Shown: piece by piece, positions 51,773 through 59,598 of the stretch
Numbering within the stretch: position 1 is the stretch's first letter
Layout: every line of letters begins with the position of its first letter
Program-made: the position numbers and the translations under genes
Assembly: GCA_015063725.1 (NCBI GenBank)
Contig: SVTP01000002.1
Location: 1-64,000 of the forward strand
Source of the DNA: Oscillospiraceae bacterium
GTDB lineage: Bacteria > Bacillota > Clostridia > Oscillospirales > CAG-272
Direction of reading: 5' to 3'
Length of the DNA: 64,000 nt
Notes under the pieces: generated by a model
What the model was told of the DNA's origin: nothing
The model's database searches: none
Seen by the model: only the letters and a program-made list of their open reading frames with translations

Positions 51773-52204
51773 ATGGATCAAACAATGCAAGAAAAAATCC
51801 CCGCGATCAATCAAGAATCCACGTCCGAAGAGATGGCACACGCCATTTTTGACGTGCTGGATGCCAAAAAAGCGTACAAGCTCAAGGTGCTTCGTGTCAA
51901 CGATCAAACCGTCATCACCGACTATTTTGTCATTGCCACGGGTAACTCCAACACACACGTCAAATCCCTTGGCGGTGAGGTAGAATACAAGCTCTCCCTG
52001 TGCGGCATCGATCCCTTGCACTACGAGGGCAGAGATAGCGACGGCTGGGTGGTTATCGACTACGGCCACGTCATGGTGCACATCTTCAGCCGCGATCAAC
52101 GCGATTTTTATCAACTTGAAAAACTTTACGGCGACGCCGAGGAAATACATTTTGTTGGCATTGATGAAGCCGCAGAGGCTGCCGACAAGGAGGAACAAAT
52201 ATGA
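51773..52204 (+). CDS. rsfS: ribosomal silencing factor RsfS
   Basis: A 143-residue DUF143-family protein that binds L14 and blocks subunit joining in starvation. Core: AKKAYKLKVLRVNDQTVITDYFVIATGNSNTHVKSL, DGWVVIDYGHVMVHIFSRDQRDFYQLEKLYGD. The ATG at 51773 lies 9 bases after AAAGGAAG; the in-frame TTG at 51752 overlaps the previous stop. Its stop overlaps the leuS start (ATGA). Confidence 0.94.
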   Translation: MDQTMQEKIPAINQESTSEEMAHAIFDVLDAKKAYKLKVLRVNDQTVITDYFVIATGNSNTHVKSLGGEVEYKLSLCGIDPLHYEGRDSDGWVVIDYGHVMVHIFSRDQRDFYQLEKLYGDAEEIHFVGIDEAAEAADKEEQI

Positions 52205-54603
52205 AATACGATTTTAAACAGATTGAAGCCAAATGGCAAAAGAGATGGGAAGAGGAGCACGCCTTTGAAGCACAGGACAACAGCTCCAAGCCCAAGTACT
52301 ATACCCTTGTTGAGTTCCCGTATCCCAGCGGACACGGCATGCACGTAGGCCACATCAAGGCATATTCCGGCCTTGAGGTCGTCTCCCGCAAGAGAAGAAT
52401 GCAGGGCTATAACGTATTGTTCCCGATCGGCTTTGATGCATACGGTCTTCCCACCGAGAACACCGCTATCAAGGATAATCTCCACCCCAGAATCGTCACC
52501 GACCGCAACATCGAAAAGTTTACATCCCAGCTCAAAAGAGTTGGTTTCTCCTTTGACTGGTCGCGCGTAGTGGATACCACCGAGGAGGATTACTACCGCT
52601 GGACGCAGTGGATCTTCCTCAAAATGTTCGAAAACGGACTTGTTTTCCGCGACAATGCACTCGTCAACTATTGCCCCAGCTGCAAGGTCGTTCTTTCCAA
52701 CGAGGATTCCCAGGGCGGTGAGTGCGATATCTGCCACAGTGCCATCGTGCAAAAGTCCAAAACCGTTTGGTATCTGCGCATCACCGAGTATGCGGACAAG
52801 CTTTTGCAAGGACTTGAGGAGGTCGACTATCTCCCCAACGTAAAGCAGCAGCAGGTCAACTGGATCGGCAAATCCACCGGCGCGTTCGTCAATTTCTCAC
52901 TCAAGGAGATCGACGAAAAGCTCCGCATCTATACCACTCGCCCCGATACGCTCTTTGGCGTAACCTTTATGGTCATCGCGCCCGAGCATCCCATCATCGA
53001 GGCAAACAGAGATAAGATCGCCAACATCGAATCCCTTGACGCTTACCGCGAGGAGTGCGCAAAGAAGACCGAGTTCGAGCGCACCCAGCTGGTTAAGGAT
53101 AAGACCGGCGTTTGCATCCAAGGTCTTACCGCCATCAACCCCGTTTCGGGTAAGGAAATCCCGATCTACATTTCCGACTACGTTATGATGGGCTACGGTA
53201 CGGGCGCTATTATGGCAGTTCCCGCACACGACGAGCGCGACTGGGCGTTTGCAAAGAAGTTTGGCATCGACATTGTTGAGGTCATCAAGGGCGGCGACAT
53301 CACCACCGGCGCATACACAGGCGACGGAGAGATGGTCAACTCCGACTTCCTCAACGGCTTTGACAATAAGAAGGACTCCATCGCGCGCATGATCGAGCAC
53401 CTCTCCCAAGAGGGCATCGGTGAGATGGGCGTGCAGTACAAGATGAAGGACTGGGCATTCAACCGACAAAGATATTGGGGTGAGCCCATCCCGATCGTTC
53501 ACTGTCCCGCGTGCGGCATCGTTCCCGTTCCTTACAGTGAGCTTCCTCTGCGCCTGCCCGAGGTCAAGAACTTTGAGCCCGGCGAGGGCGGTGAGAGCCC
53601 CTTGGCAAAAATCGAGTCCTATGTCAACTGCAAGTGCCCCAAGTGCGGCGGTGCTGCAAAGAGAGAGACCGACACCATGCCGCAGTGGGCAGGCTCTTCC
53701 TGGTACTTCCTGCGCTATATCGATCCTCACAACACCGAGGCGCTGGCTGATCCCGAAAAGCTCAAGTATTGGATGCCCGTTGACTGGTACAACGGCGGTA
53801 TGGAGCACGTTACGCGCCATATGATCTATTCCCGTTTCTGGCACAAATTCCTTTATGATCTGGGCGTAGTTCCCGTAGCAGAGCCTTACGCAAAGAGAAC
53901 CGCACAAGGCCTTATTCTCGGCTCCGACGGTGAAAAGATGTCCAAATCCCGCGGAAACGTAGTAGACCCCAACGATATGGTCGACGTTTTCGGTGCAGAC
54001 GTTCTGCGCACCTACGTCCTCTTTATGGGGGACTACGGCAGTGCCGCTCCTTGGAACGAGAGCTCCATGAAGGGCTGCAAACGCTTCCTTGAAAGATTTG
54101 CCGATTTGATGGATCTTGCAAAGGGAAGTGGCGAGACTCCCAACCTGACCTCGTCCATTCACAAGGTCATCAAAAAGGTATCCCTTGATATTGAAGAGCT
54201 TAAGTTCAACACTGCCATCGCGGCAATGATGGGACTGATCAACGAGATCAACGATAAGGGTGCGCTCACACGCGATGAGCTTGGCATCCTCGTGCGCCTG
54301 CTTTGCCCCTTCGCTCCTCACCTGGCTGAGGAGATGTGGCAAGACCTTGGTGGCAAGGGACTTTGCTCCTTGGCAGAATGGCCTGCATGGGACGAAGCCA
54401 AGACTGTGGATAGTACCGTCGAGGTCGCTGTTCAGGTCAACGGCAAGGTTCGCGCAACGGTTGAGCTGCCCCTGAACTGTCCTGCAGCCGATGCAATTGC
54501 AACCGCAAAGGCAAACGAAAAGATCGTTCCCTTTATCGAGGGCAAAACTGTTATCAAGGAAATCAGCATTCCCAATAAGATCATCAACATTGTTGTCAAA
54601 TGA
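52201..54603 (+). CDS. leuS: leucyl-tRNA synthetase
   Basis: An 800-residue class Ia synthetase. HIGH motif YPSGHGMHVGH near residue 45, the editing (CP1) domain (TGAFVNFSLKEIDEKLRIYTTRPDTLFGVTFMVIAPEH; TGAIMAVPAHDERDWAFA), zinc-like CPSC/CDIC and CPKC pairs, KMSKS as DGEKMSKSRGNVVDP near residue 580, and an anticodon-binding C-terminus (VQVNGKVRATVELP). Coupled to rsfS and to the following regulator by ATGA overlaps. No T-box was seen because it lies inside an operon. Confidence 0.98.
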   Translation: MKYDFKQIEAKWQKRWEEEHAFEAQDNSSKPKYYTLVEFPYPSGHGMHVGHIKAYSGLEVVSRKRRMQGYNVLFPIGFDAYGLPTENTAIKDNLHPRIVTDRNIEKFTSQLKRVGFSFDWSRVVDTTEEDYYRWTQWIFLKMFENGLVFRDNALVNYCPSCKVVLSNEDSQGGECDICHSAIVQKSKTVWYLRITEYADKLLQGLEEVDYLPNVKQQQVNWIGKSTGAFVNFSLKEIDEKLRIYTTRPDTLFGVTFMVIAPEHPIIEANRDKIANIESLDAYREECAKKTEFERTQLVKDKTGVCIQGLTAINPVSGKEIPIYISDYVMMGYGTGAIMAVPAHDERDWAFAKKFGIDIVEVIKGGDITTGAYTGDGEMVNSDFLNGFDNKKDSIARMIEHLSQEGIGEMGVQYKMKDWAFNRQRYWGEPIPIVHCPACGIVPVPYSELPLRLPEVKNFEPGEGGESPLAKIESYVNCKCPKCGGAAKRETDTMPQWAGSSWYFLRYIDPHNTEALADPEKLKYWMPVDWYNGGMEHVTRHMIYSRFWHKFLYDLGVVPVAEPYAKRTAQGLILGSDGEKMSKSRGNVVDPNDMVDVFGADVLRTYVLFMGDYGSAAPWNESSMKGCKRFLERFADLMDLAKGSGETPNLTSSIHKVIKKVSLDIEELKFNTAIAAMMGLINEINDKGALTRDELGILVRLLCPFAPHLAEEMWQDLGGKGLCSLAEWPAWDEAKTVDSTVEVAVQVNGKVRATVELPLNCPAADAIATAKANEKIVPFIEGKTVIKEISIPNKIINIVVK

Positions 54604-55202
54604 GAGGGAATATCCTGATCCTTTGTGAGGATGCCACCTTTGCGCGTATGTTGGAGCTGGAGCTTTCATCTATGCACTTTTCAGTCGCGATGAATGCCGC
54701 TCCAAACGCGCGCGAGAACGACTTGATCCTCGTAGACCTTGACAGCGCATCCATCCCGCAAAAGGTGGGGGAGAGCACGCGCATCGTCGGCTTTACAAGA
54801 CACTTTGAGGTGTCGGGGCTGGATGCCAGAAGGCGTTGCTCTATGATTTTGCACCGCCCGTTCCAAATGCGCGTTTTGCGCGAGGAGGTCGCACACCTCG
54901 AAGCTTCCGAGCATCGGGAGCAAAAGGGTGACACCAACGCTCTCGTACTTTCCCTGAACGGTAACACGCTCACGCTTGGTGAGGCGACCGTTACCCTGCG
55001 TCCCAAGGAGAGCGCGGTGATGTCCTGCTTGCTTGCCAATCGCGGCTCTGCCGTCTCGCGCGAAATGCTTTCTGCTTTTGTTGGGGAGTCGACAACCAAC
55101 AAAACAGACGTACACGTCTGCTACCTGCGCCGCAAGATCGCAACCGTCACCGAGCGCGCAATCATCAAAACCGTGCGCAACAAAGGTTATCAAATTGACT
55201 AA
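54600..55202 (+). CDS. OmpR-type response regulator with degenerate receiver
   Basis: 200 residues. The N-terminal half aligns with a receiver: acidic pair E10/D11 (ILCED), putative phosphoacceptor D46 (LILVD), Thr in GFTRH, but Arg86 replaces the conserved Lys (HRPF instead of TKPF) and loops are short. The C-terminal half is an OmpR/PhoB winged helix (VTLRPKESAVMSCLLANRGSAVSREMLSAF ... VHVCYLRRKI ... IIKTVRNKGYQI). No kinase gene is nearby. The start overlaps the leuS stop (ATGA), so its expression follows leuS. It may act without canonical phosphorylation (inference). Confidence 0.82.
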   Translation: MRGNILILCEDATFARMLELELSSMHFSVAMNAAPNARENDLILVDLDSASIPQKVGESTRIVGFTRHFEVSGLDARRRCSMILHRPFQMRVLREEVAHLEASEHREQKGDTNALVLSLNGNTLTLGEATVTLRPKESAVMSCLLANRGSAVSREMLSAFVGESTTNKTDVHVCYLRRKIATVTERAIIKTVRNKGYQID

Positions 55203-55240
55203 AAAATGGAAGACCCCAGGCGGGGTTTTCCATTTTTTGT
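55203..55240 (+). terminator. terminator of the long smc-to-leuS block
   Basis: Stem from 55203 to 55217 pairing with 55222 to 55238 (ATGGAAGACCCC/GGGGTTTTCCAT plus A/T pairs), loop AGGC, ending in T6. Confidence 0.92.
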
Positions 55241-55248
55241 TAAAAATA

Positions 55249-55277
55249 TTGACAAATACATAAAAACGTGCTATAAT
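55249..55277 (+). promoter_or_regulatory. sigma-A promoter for the 31-codon ORF
   Basis: TTGACA (55249-55254), 17 bp, TATAAT (55272-55277). Confidence 0.85.
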
Positions 55278-55313
55278 ATGGATGAGTCCGAATTATTTAA
55301 GGAGGGTGACGTT

Positions 55314-55409
55314 ATGAATCGTACAGTGCAAAGACAGTTCTGCCGAATGCAAAACGTGTTTAGATGCCACCTACAATACCGCGGAGGGCAACTAAAAATT
55401 GTAAGTTAA
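55314..55409 (+). CDS. 31-residue small protein or leader peptide
   Basis: ATG at 55314 lies 7 bases after AAGGAGGG, an excellent ribosome binding site, and about 30 bases downstream of a consensus promoter. The product (MNRTVQRQFCRMQNVFRCHL...) is basic, with five Arg and two Cys and no hydrophobic stretch. Its stop is immediately followed by a terminator, beyond which lies a lipoprotein gene without a visible promoter. It could be a free small protein or a leader peptide controlling read-through. Confidence 0.6.
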   Translation: MNRTVQRQFCRMQNVFRCHLQYRGGQLKIVS

Positions 55410-55454
55410 GAGCGCAACGGTAGAGCTGTTATAGCCTATCTTTGCGCTCTTTTT
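55409..55454 (+). terminator. terminator or attenuator after the 31-codon ORF
   Basis: AGAGCGCAA (55409-55417) pairs with TTGCGCTCT (55442-55450), followed by TTTT. The 24-base loop is long for a simple terminator and partly self-complementary. Confidence 0.7.
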
Positions 55455-55492
55455 GGCTTTTTACGCTTTGTTTTTGATTTTAGGAGGTTATT

Positions 55493-56476
55493 ATGAAAAG
55501 ATTTATCTTATTTTTGCTGATCGGGGCGCTGTTGCTTCTGCCCCTTTCGGGGTGCTTTGCTGACAACAAGCAAAATGAAGGAACCACGCCTAACAACACA
55601 ACCGAAAATACGACGCCGGAGAATACCGAGCCGGACTATAACCCCGGCCCCGATGAGACCACACCGGAAGTGACAACACCTGATAATCCCCCCGAAGCAA
55701 CCACACCGCCCGAAAACAATCAAAACAATCCTACAACGGCTACCGGTGAAGAATTGGATAAAAACAGTGATTTAATTGTGGCATTGGTTACCTATTTGCA
55801 AGAGCGTAATATGGATATTCTTATGCCCCCCGTGTCCTTTACGACCCAAATTTACGATATTAAACAAGGAAACCAACCGCTTCACGTTGCTTTTGATCCC
55901 GACGATTATTATTTTGTTTGTGCTTACAATAATAAGAAATTTAATTATGATGATTGCACATGGGTGAGATATCAGGACGAGACTGCCATTCAAGAATACT
56001 ACAATGGTATAAAATTGGAGAAAGCTTTTCAAATCAACAGATCATTATCGGTAACCGATATTCTTCCCAGTGATAAACCTGTTCCTGATATGGAGCATTT
56101 CAGCCTCTACGAACCGGTATTTGAAAATGGTATTAATATCGCTGATGCTGAAATTTTTGATCAAACTTTTATTTATTTGAATGATTCAACCGACGAAACA
56201 ATTTATTATTCTATCGGAAAATATGATTACAAGATGCTTGTAATCCCGTGTGTCTACTTTGAAAACCAATACTATCTTTCTTTCCGCCATTATGTAATTG
56301 ATTTCGACGGAAAACAAGTTGAAAAAGGCAGTTATGAAGGTATGTTTGGAGATTATTGTGATGTCTTAAGCGACAAGGCAGTAGCGGAAAAATACAGTGT
56401 TACTAATGATGGTGGCTTTACATGGTTTTATGTCTTAGTTCCACTTGAAGACTTTGTGAATGGTGTTTTGAAATGA
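55493..56476 (+). CDS. lipoprotein with Thr/Pro linker, unknown function
   Basis: A 327-residue lipoprotein. Signal peptide MKRFILFLLIGALLLLPLSGC (lipobox LSGC, Cys 21), then about 65 residues of Thr/Pro/Asn/Glu-rich linker, then a folded domain of about 240 residues rich in Tyr, Phe and Asp (DPDDYYFVCAYNNKKFNYDDCTWVRYQDE; YLSFRHYVIDFDGK). No family recognised. The linker resembles that of the lipoprotein at 30354. AGGAGG lies 6 bases before the ATG. Codon usage is more A/T-rich toward its end. No promoter between it and the upstream terminator. Confidence 0.78.
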   Translation: MKRFILFLLIGALLLLPLSGCFADNKQNEGTTPNNTTENTTPENTEPDYNPGPDETTPEVTTPDNPPEATTPPENNQNNPTTATGEELDKNSDLIVALVTYLQERNMDILMPPVSFTTQIYDIKQGNQPLHVAFDPDDYYFVCAYNNKKFNYDDCTWVRYQDETAIQEYYNGIKLEKAFQINRSLSVTDILPSDKPVPDMEHFSLYEPVFENGINIADAEIFDQTFIYLNDSTDETIYYSIGKYDYKMLVIPCVYFENQYYLSFRHYVIDFDGKQVEKGSYEGMFGDYCDVLSDKAVAEKYSVTNDGGFTWFYVLVPLEDFVNGVLK

Positions 56477-56517
56477 TCCTCAATGAAAACATTAAAAAAC
56501 AGAGAGGTTCACAGTAT

Positions 56518-56700
56518 ATGAAGTGAAATAAGAAGTTTATTGCTTTAGTTATAGTTTCATCTATAATCGTAAATTTTTCTCTCATTAGTTTGATTTCTGT
56601 TTCTGCGCATTCGACGATGTTGAATATAAAATATGATTCTTGCCGGCACTTTGCAATTCTATCACCCCGAGGACGTTCCCGTAACGCAATAACAAATACC
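56518..56700 (+). pseudogene. remnant of a secreted-protein gene
   Basis: An ATG at 56518, 10 bases after GAGAGG, is followed by Lys and an in-frame TGA (56524-56526). The frame then continues NKKFIALVIVSSIIVNFSLI and SLISVSAHS, a textbook signal peptide with n-, h- and c-regions. After about 30 codons the frame loses recognisable protein character and runs into the terminator at 56708. Likely a truncated gene with a nonsense change at codon 3. The 342-base interval holds nothing else but this, the terminator and the tadA promoter. Confidence 0.5.
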
Positions 56701-56707
56701 TCCTATT

Positions 56708-56735
56708 GGATGCCGCCGCGTGCGGCATCCTTTTT
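56708..56735 (+). terminator. terminator upstream of tadA
   Basis: GGATGCCGC/GCGGCATCC (56708-56716, 56722-56730), 5-base loop, then TTTTT. Confidence 0.9.
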
Positions 56736-56758
56736 CTTTTCTTTTTTGTTTTATTCTC

Positions 56759-56787
56759 TTTACAAAATCTGCTTCTTGTGGTATAAT
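56759..56787 (+). promoter_or_regulatory. sigma-A promoter for tadA
   Basis: TTTACA (56759-56764), 17 bp, TATAAT (56782-56787). Confidence 0.85.
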
Positions 56788-56818
56788 GTAAAGAAGAAAA
56801 AGAGAAGGGAGTGATACC

Positions 56819-57292
56819 GTGGAAAAGAACTGCCAAAGTGATGAACTGTTTATGCGTGTTGCATTATCCGAGGCGGCAAAAGCGGCAGAATTGGGAGAGA
56901 TCCCCGTAGGAGCAGTTCTTGTCAGAAACGGCGAAATCCTTTGCGCTACGCACAATCTGTGCGAAGAGCTCCACGATGCCACTGCCCACGCCGAGCGATT
57001 GGCAATCTCCCAAGCAGGGCAAATGACGGGCAGTTGGCGGCTTTCCGATTGCACCCTCTACGTCACTCTTGAGCCTTGCCCGATGTGCACAGGCGCGGCA
57101 ATCAACGCGCGCATCGGCCGCATCGTTTATGCGGCAAAGGATCCACGCGCGGGAGCTTGCGAAAGTCTTGTCAAATTGCCCGCATACCCTTTGGAGTCCA
57201 CCCCCATTTGCGAGGGAGGACTTTTCGAGGAAGAAGCCCTCTCGATGCTCCGATCCTTCTTTTTGAAAAAAAGAAGCGAGAAAAAATCATAA
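56819..57292 (+). CDS. tadA: tRNA-specific adenosine deaminase TadA
   Basis: A 157-residue zinc deaminase converting A34 to inosine in tRNA-Arg(ACG). The zinc and proton-shuttle motif HAE (H57, E59) and PCPMC (C87, C90) are intact, with conserved EIPVGAVLV and TGAAINARIGRIVYAAKDPRAGAC. It starts with GTG at 56819 after AAGGGAG. It has its own promoter between two terminator-like structures. Confidence 0.95.
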   Translation: MEKNCQSDELFMRVALSEAAKAAELGEIPVGAVLVRNGEILCATHNLCEELHDATAHAERLAISQAGQMTGSWRLSDCTLYVTLEPCPMCTGAAINARIGRIVYAAKDPRAGACESLVKLPAYPLESTPICEGGLFEEEALSMLRSFFLKKRSEKKS

Positions 57293-57308
57293 ACTTGCAG
57301 CTTTCCTC

Positions 57309-57337
57309 TTTACAAGCCGACAAAAATCGGCTATAAT
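57309..57337 (+). promoter_or_regulatory. asnA promoter with dyad in the spacer
   Basis: TTTACA (57309-57314), 17 bp, TATAAT (57332-57337). The spacer is almost entirely an inverted repeat, AGCCGA (57315-57320) and TCGGCT (57327-57332), suggesting an operator or a weak tadA terminator. Confidence 0.8.
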
Positions 57338-57380
57338 ATTGATACTGTTATGTAAATCCCCCCGAAAGGTTGGTTTTGTT

Positions 57381-58385
57381 ATGTCTGAGATGAAAATTCC
57401 GGAAGGTTACCGTTCATTTTTGAGCTTCCGTCAAACCGAGCTCGCCATCAAAAAGGTCAAGGACTTTTTCGAACGCGATCTGTCGGTTCAACTCAATATT
57501 CTGCGCGTGTCTGCGCCCTTGTTTGTCTCCCCTGAGAGCGGTCTGAACGATAATCTCAACGGCACCGAACGCACCGTGCGTTTCGACCTCCCCGGCGGAC
57601 AAGACCTTGAAATTGTGCAATCTCTTGCAAAATGGAAGAGACACGCACTCAATATGTATGATTTTGGTCCCGGTGAAGGACTTTACACCGACATGAACGC
57701 CATCCGCCGCGACGAGACCACCGACAACATTCACTCCATTTACGTGGACCAATGGGACTGGGAAAAGATCATTACCAAGGAGCAGAGAAACGAGACCACT
57801 CTGCGCGAGGCAGTCGAGGCGATCTACCGTGCCCTGCATCATACCGAAAATTACATTGTAAACGAGTATGACTTCATCGGTAAGTTGCTGCCCGAAAACA
57901 TTACCTTTATCACAGCACAGGAGCTTGAGGATCGCTATCCCGACAAGACTCCCAAGGAGCGCGAGTATCTTGCGGCAAAGAAATACGGTGCTATCTTCCT
58001 TTCGCAAATCGGCGGCAAGCTGAAGAGCGGCAAGCCCCACGACGGCAGAGCCCCCGACTATGACGATTGGACGCTCAACGGTGACATTATCATTTACTAT
58101 CCCATCCTTGATATCGCGCTTGAGCTTTCCTCCATGGGCGTGCGTGTAGATGAAGAAGCGCTCATTCGTCAGTTGAACGAGCGAGGATGCCCCGAAAGAG
58201 CGGAGCTGGAATTCCACAAAGCGCTCCTGAATGGGGAACTGCCGTACACCATTGGCGGCGGTATTGGACAATCCAGACTTTGTATGTTCTTTTTGCGCAA
58301 GGCGCACATCGGCGAGGTACAGTCCTCGTACTGGACGCCCGAAGAAGTAGAGCATTGTCGCGAAAAGGGCGTTTACTTGCTGTAA
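57381..58385 (+). CDS. asnA: aspartate--ammonia ligase (asparagine synthetase A)
   Basis: A 334-residue class II synthetase-like enzyme making asparagine from aspartate, ammonia and ATP. Signatures: LNILRVSAPLFVSPESGLNDNLNGTERTV, QSLAKWKRHALNMYDFGPGEGLYTDMNAIRRDE, SIYVDQWDWEKII, LELSSMGVRVDE and PYTIGGGIGQSRLCMFFL. The ATG at 57381 is the start that lies downstream of the promoter -10; AAAGG is 11 bases upstream. Confidence 0.97.
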   Translation: MSEMKIPEGYRSFLSFRQTELAIKKVKDFFERDLSVQLNILRVSAPLFVSPESGLNDNLNGTERTVRFDLPGGQDLEIVQSLAKWKRHALNMYDFGPGEGLYTDMNAIRRDETTDNIHSIYVDQWDWEKIITKEQRNETTLREAVEAIYRALHHTENYIVNEYDFIGKLLPENITFITAQELEDRYPDKTPKEREYLAAKKYGAIFLSQIGGKLKSGKPHDGRAPDYDDWTLNGDIIIYYPILDIALELSSMGVRVDEEALIRQLNERGCPERAELEFHKALLNGELPYTIGGGIGQSRLCMFFLRKAHIGEVQSSYWTPEEVEHCREKGVYLL

Positions 58386-58509
58386 GTTCAAAATTTAAGA
58401 AAACTTGCCGCGAGCAAGCATTTGAAAAAAGAAAACACGCAAGCGTGTTAGACCAAAACTTTCTCACGCGAAGCACAATAATTTGATATTACAGAAAGGA
58501 GACCACATT

Positions 58510-59586
58510 ATGCAACACACCAAACGACTTACAACCCTCGTTTTGGCAATGCTTTTGGCAGTGTCTCTTTTCTTGTTGCCGTCCTGCAAAGAGCCTGAGG
58601 CTCCCGTGCTCAAAACCAAAAACCTCACCTGGCCCGTCTCGTTTGCTTTGCCGAGCGCTGAGCAGTTTGTTGAGTCTGTTCCCGAGGGGTATACCATCTC
58701 TCTTGCCGAAAAATACAACGTTTCCTCTTTGGGAACCCATCCCGTTTCTCTGGTGCTGACTGACGAAAAGGGAAGAGAATTTACTTATACTGCTTCTCTT
58801 ACGCTGGTCAACGATAATACACCGCCCACCATCAGCGGTGTGCGTGATTTGATTGCCTATATTGGCAGAGGAGTCTCTTATTATTCGGGGGTTACCGCTA
58901 CCGATAATTGCGATGCAGGCGTCACTCTTACCGTTGATACATCTGCCGTAAACCTCAAGGAGGCAAACATTTACAACGTTGTCTATCGCGCCACCGATGC
59001 CGCAGGCAACGTTACCGAGGTTACATGTACTCTCTCGGTTTATGAGGAGGAAATCACCGAGGCAATGCTGTATGACCTCATCGATCCCATTCTTGACGAC
59101 ATTTTTTGGGACGGTATGACCACCGTTCAAAAGCTGCGCGCCATTTATGACTACGTTTACGATAACACCGCATATGTTTCCACGTCCGATAAGAGTGGTT
59201 GGGTGCGTGCCGCTTACGATGGATTGATGAACAGAAGCGGCGATTGCTTTACCTATTTTGCGCTTTCCAAGGCGATGATGGAGCGCGTGGGCATTCAAAA
59301 CATGGACATTCAGCGCTCGCCCGAGATTGCGGCTATGGTCAATGAGCGCCACTATTGGAGCCTTGTTAACATCGGCACCCAAGCCAACCCACAGTGGTAT
59401 CATTTTGACTCCTGCCACTTGAGCGGAATGCCCAAGCCTTGGGGCTTTTTGATGACCGATGATCAACTGTTGCAATATAGTGAGTGGCGCGAGAACGCCG
59501 ACGGAATTTCAGGTTATTTTTACGCCTATGACAATGCGGCGTATCCGCCCACGTCCACCCAAATCTTCACCCCGTATCATCATTGA
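58510..59586 (+). CDS. lipoprotein with Ig-like and transglutaminase-like domains
   Basis: A 358-residue lipoprotein (lipobox LPSC, Cys about 26). One or two Ig/HYR-like beta-sandwich repeats follow (NDNTPPTISGVRDLIAYIGRGVSYYSGVTATDNCDAGVTLTVD ... YRATDAAGNVTEV reads as the repeat core), then a transglutaminase-like cysteine-protease fold with Cys in RSGDCFTYFALSKAMM, His in ERHYWSLVNIG and Asp in YHFDSCHLSG. Such domains cross-link or hydrolyse peptides or cell-wall amides. It lies outside the membrane. The ATG at 58510 follows AAAGGAG. Only 12 bases separate it from the next gene. Confidence 0.86.
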   Translation: MQHTKRLTTLVLAMLLAVSLFLLPSCKEPEAPVLKTKNLTWPVSFALPSAEQFVESVPEGYTISLAEKYNVSSLGTHPVSLVLTDEKGREFTYTASLTLVNDNTPPTISGVRDLIAYIGRGVSYYSGVTATDNCDAGVTLTVDTSAVNLKEANIYNVVYRATDAAGNVTEVTCTLSVYEEEITEAMLYDLIDPILDDIFWDGMTTVQKLRAIYDYVYDNTAYVSTSDKSGWVRAAYDGLMNRSGDCFTYFALSKAMMERVGIQNMDIQRSPEIAAMVNERHYWSLVNIGTQANPQWYHFDSCHLSGMPKPWGFLMTDDQLLQYSEWRENADGISGYFYAYDNAAYPPTSTQIFTPYHH

Positions 59587-59598
59587 GAGGAGGACAGT

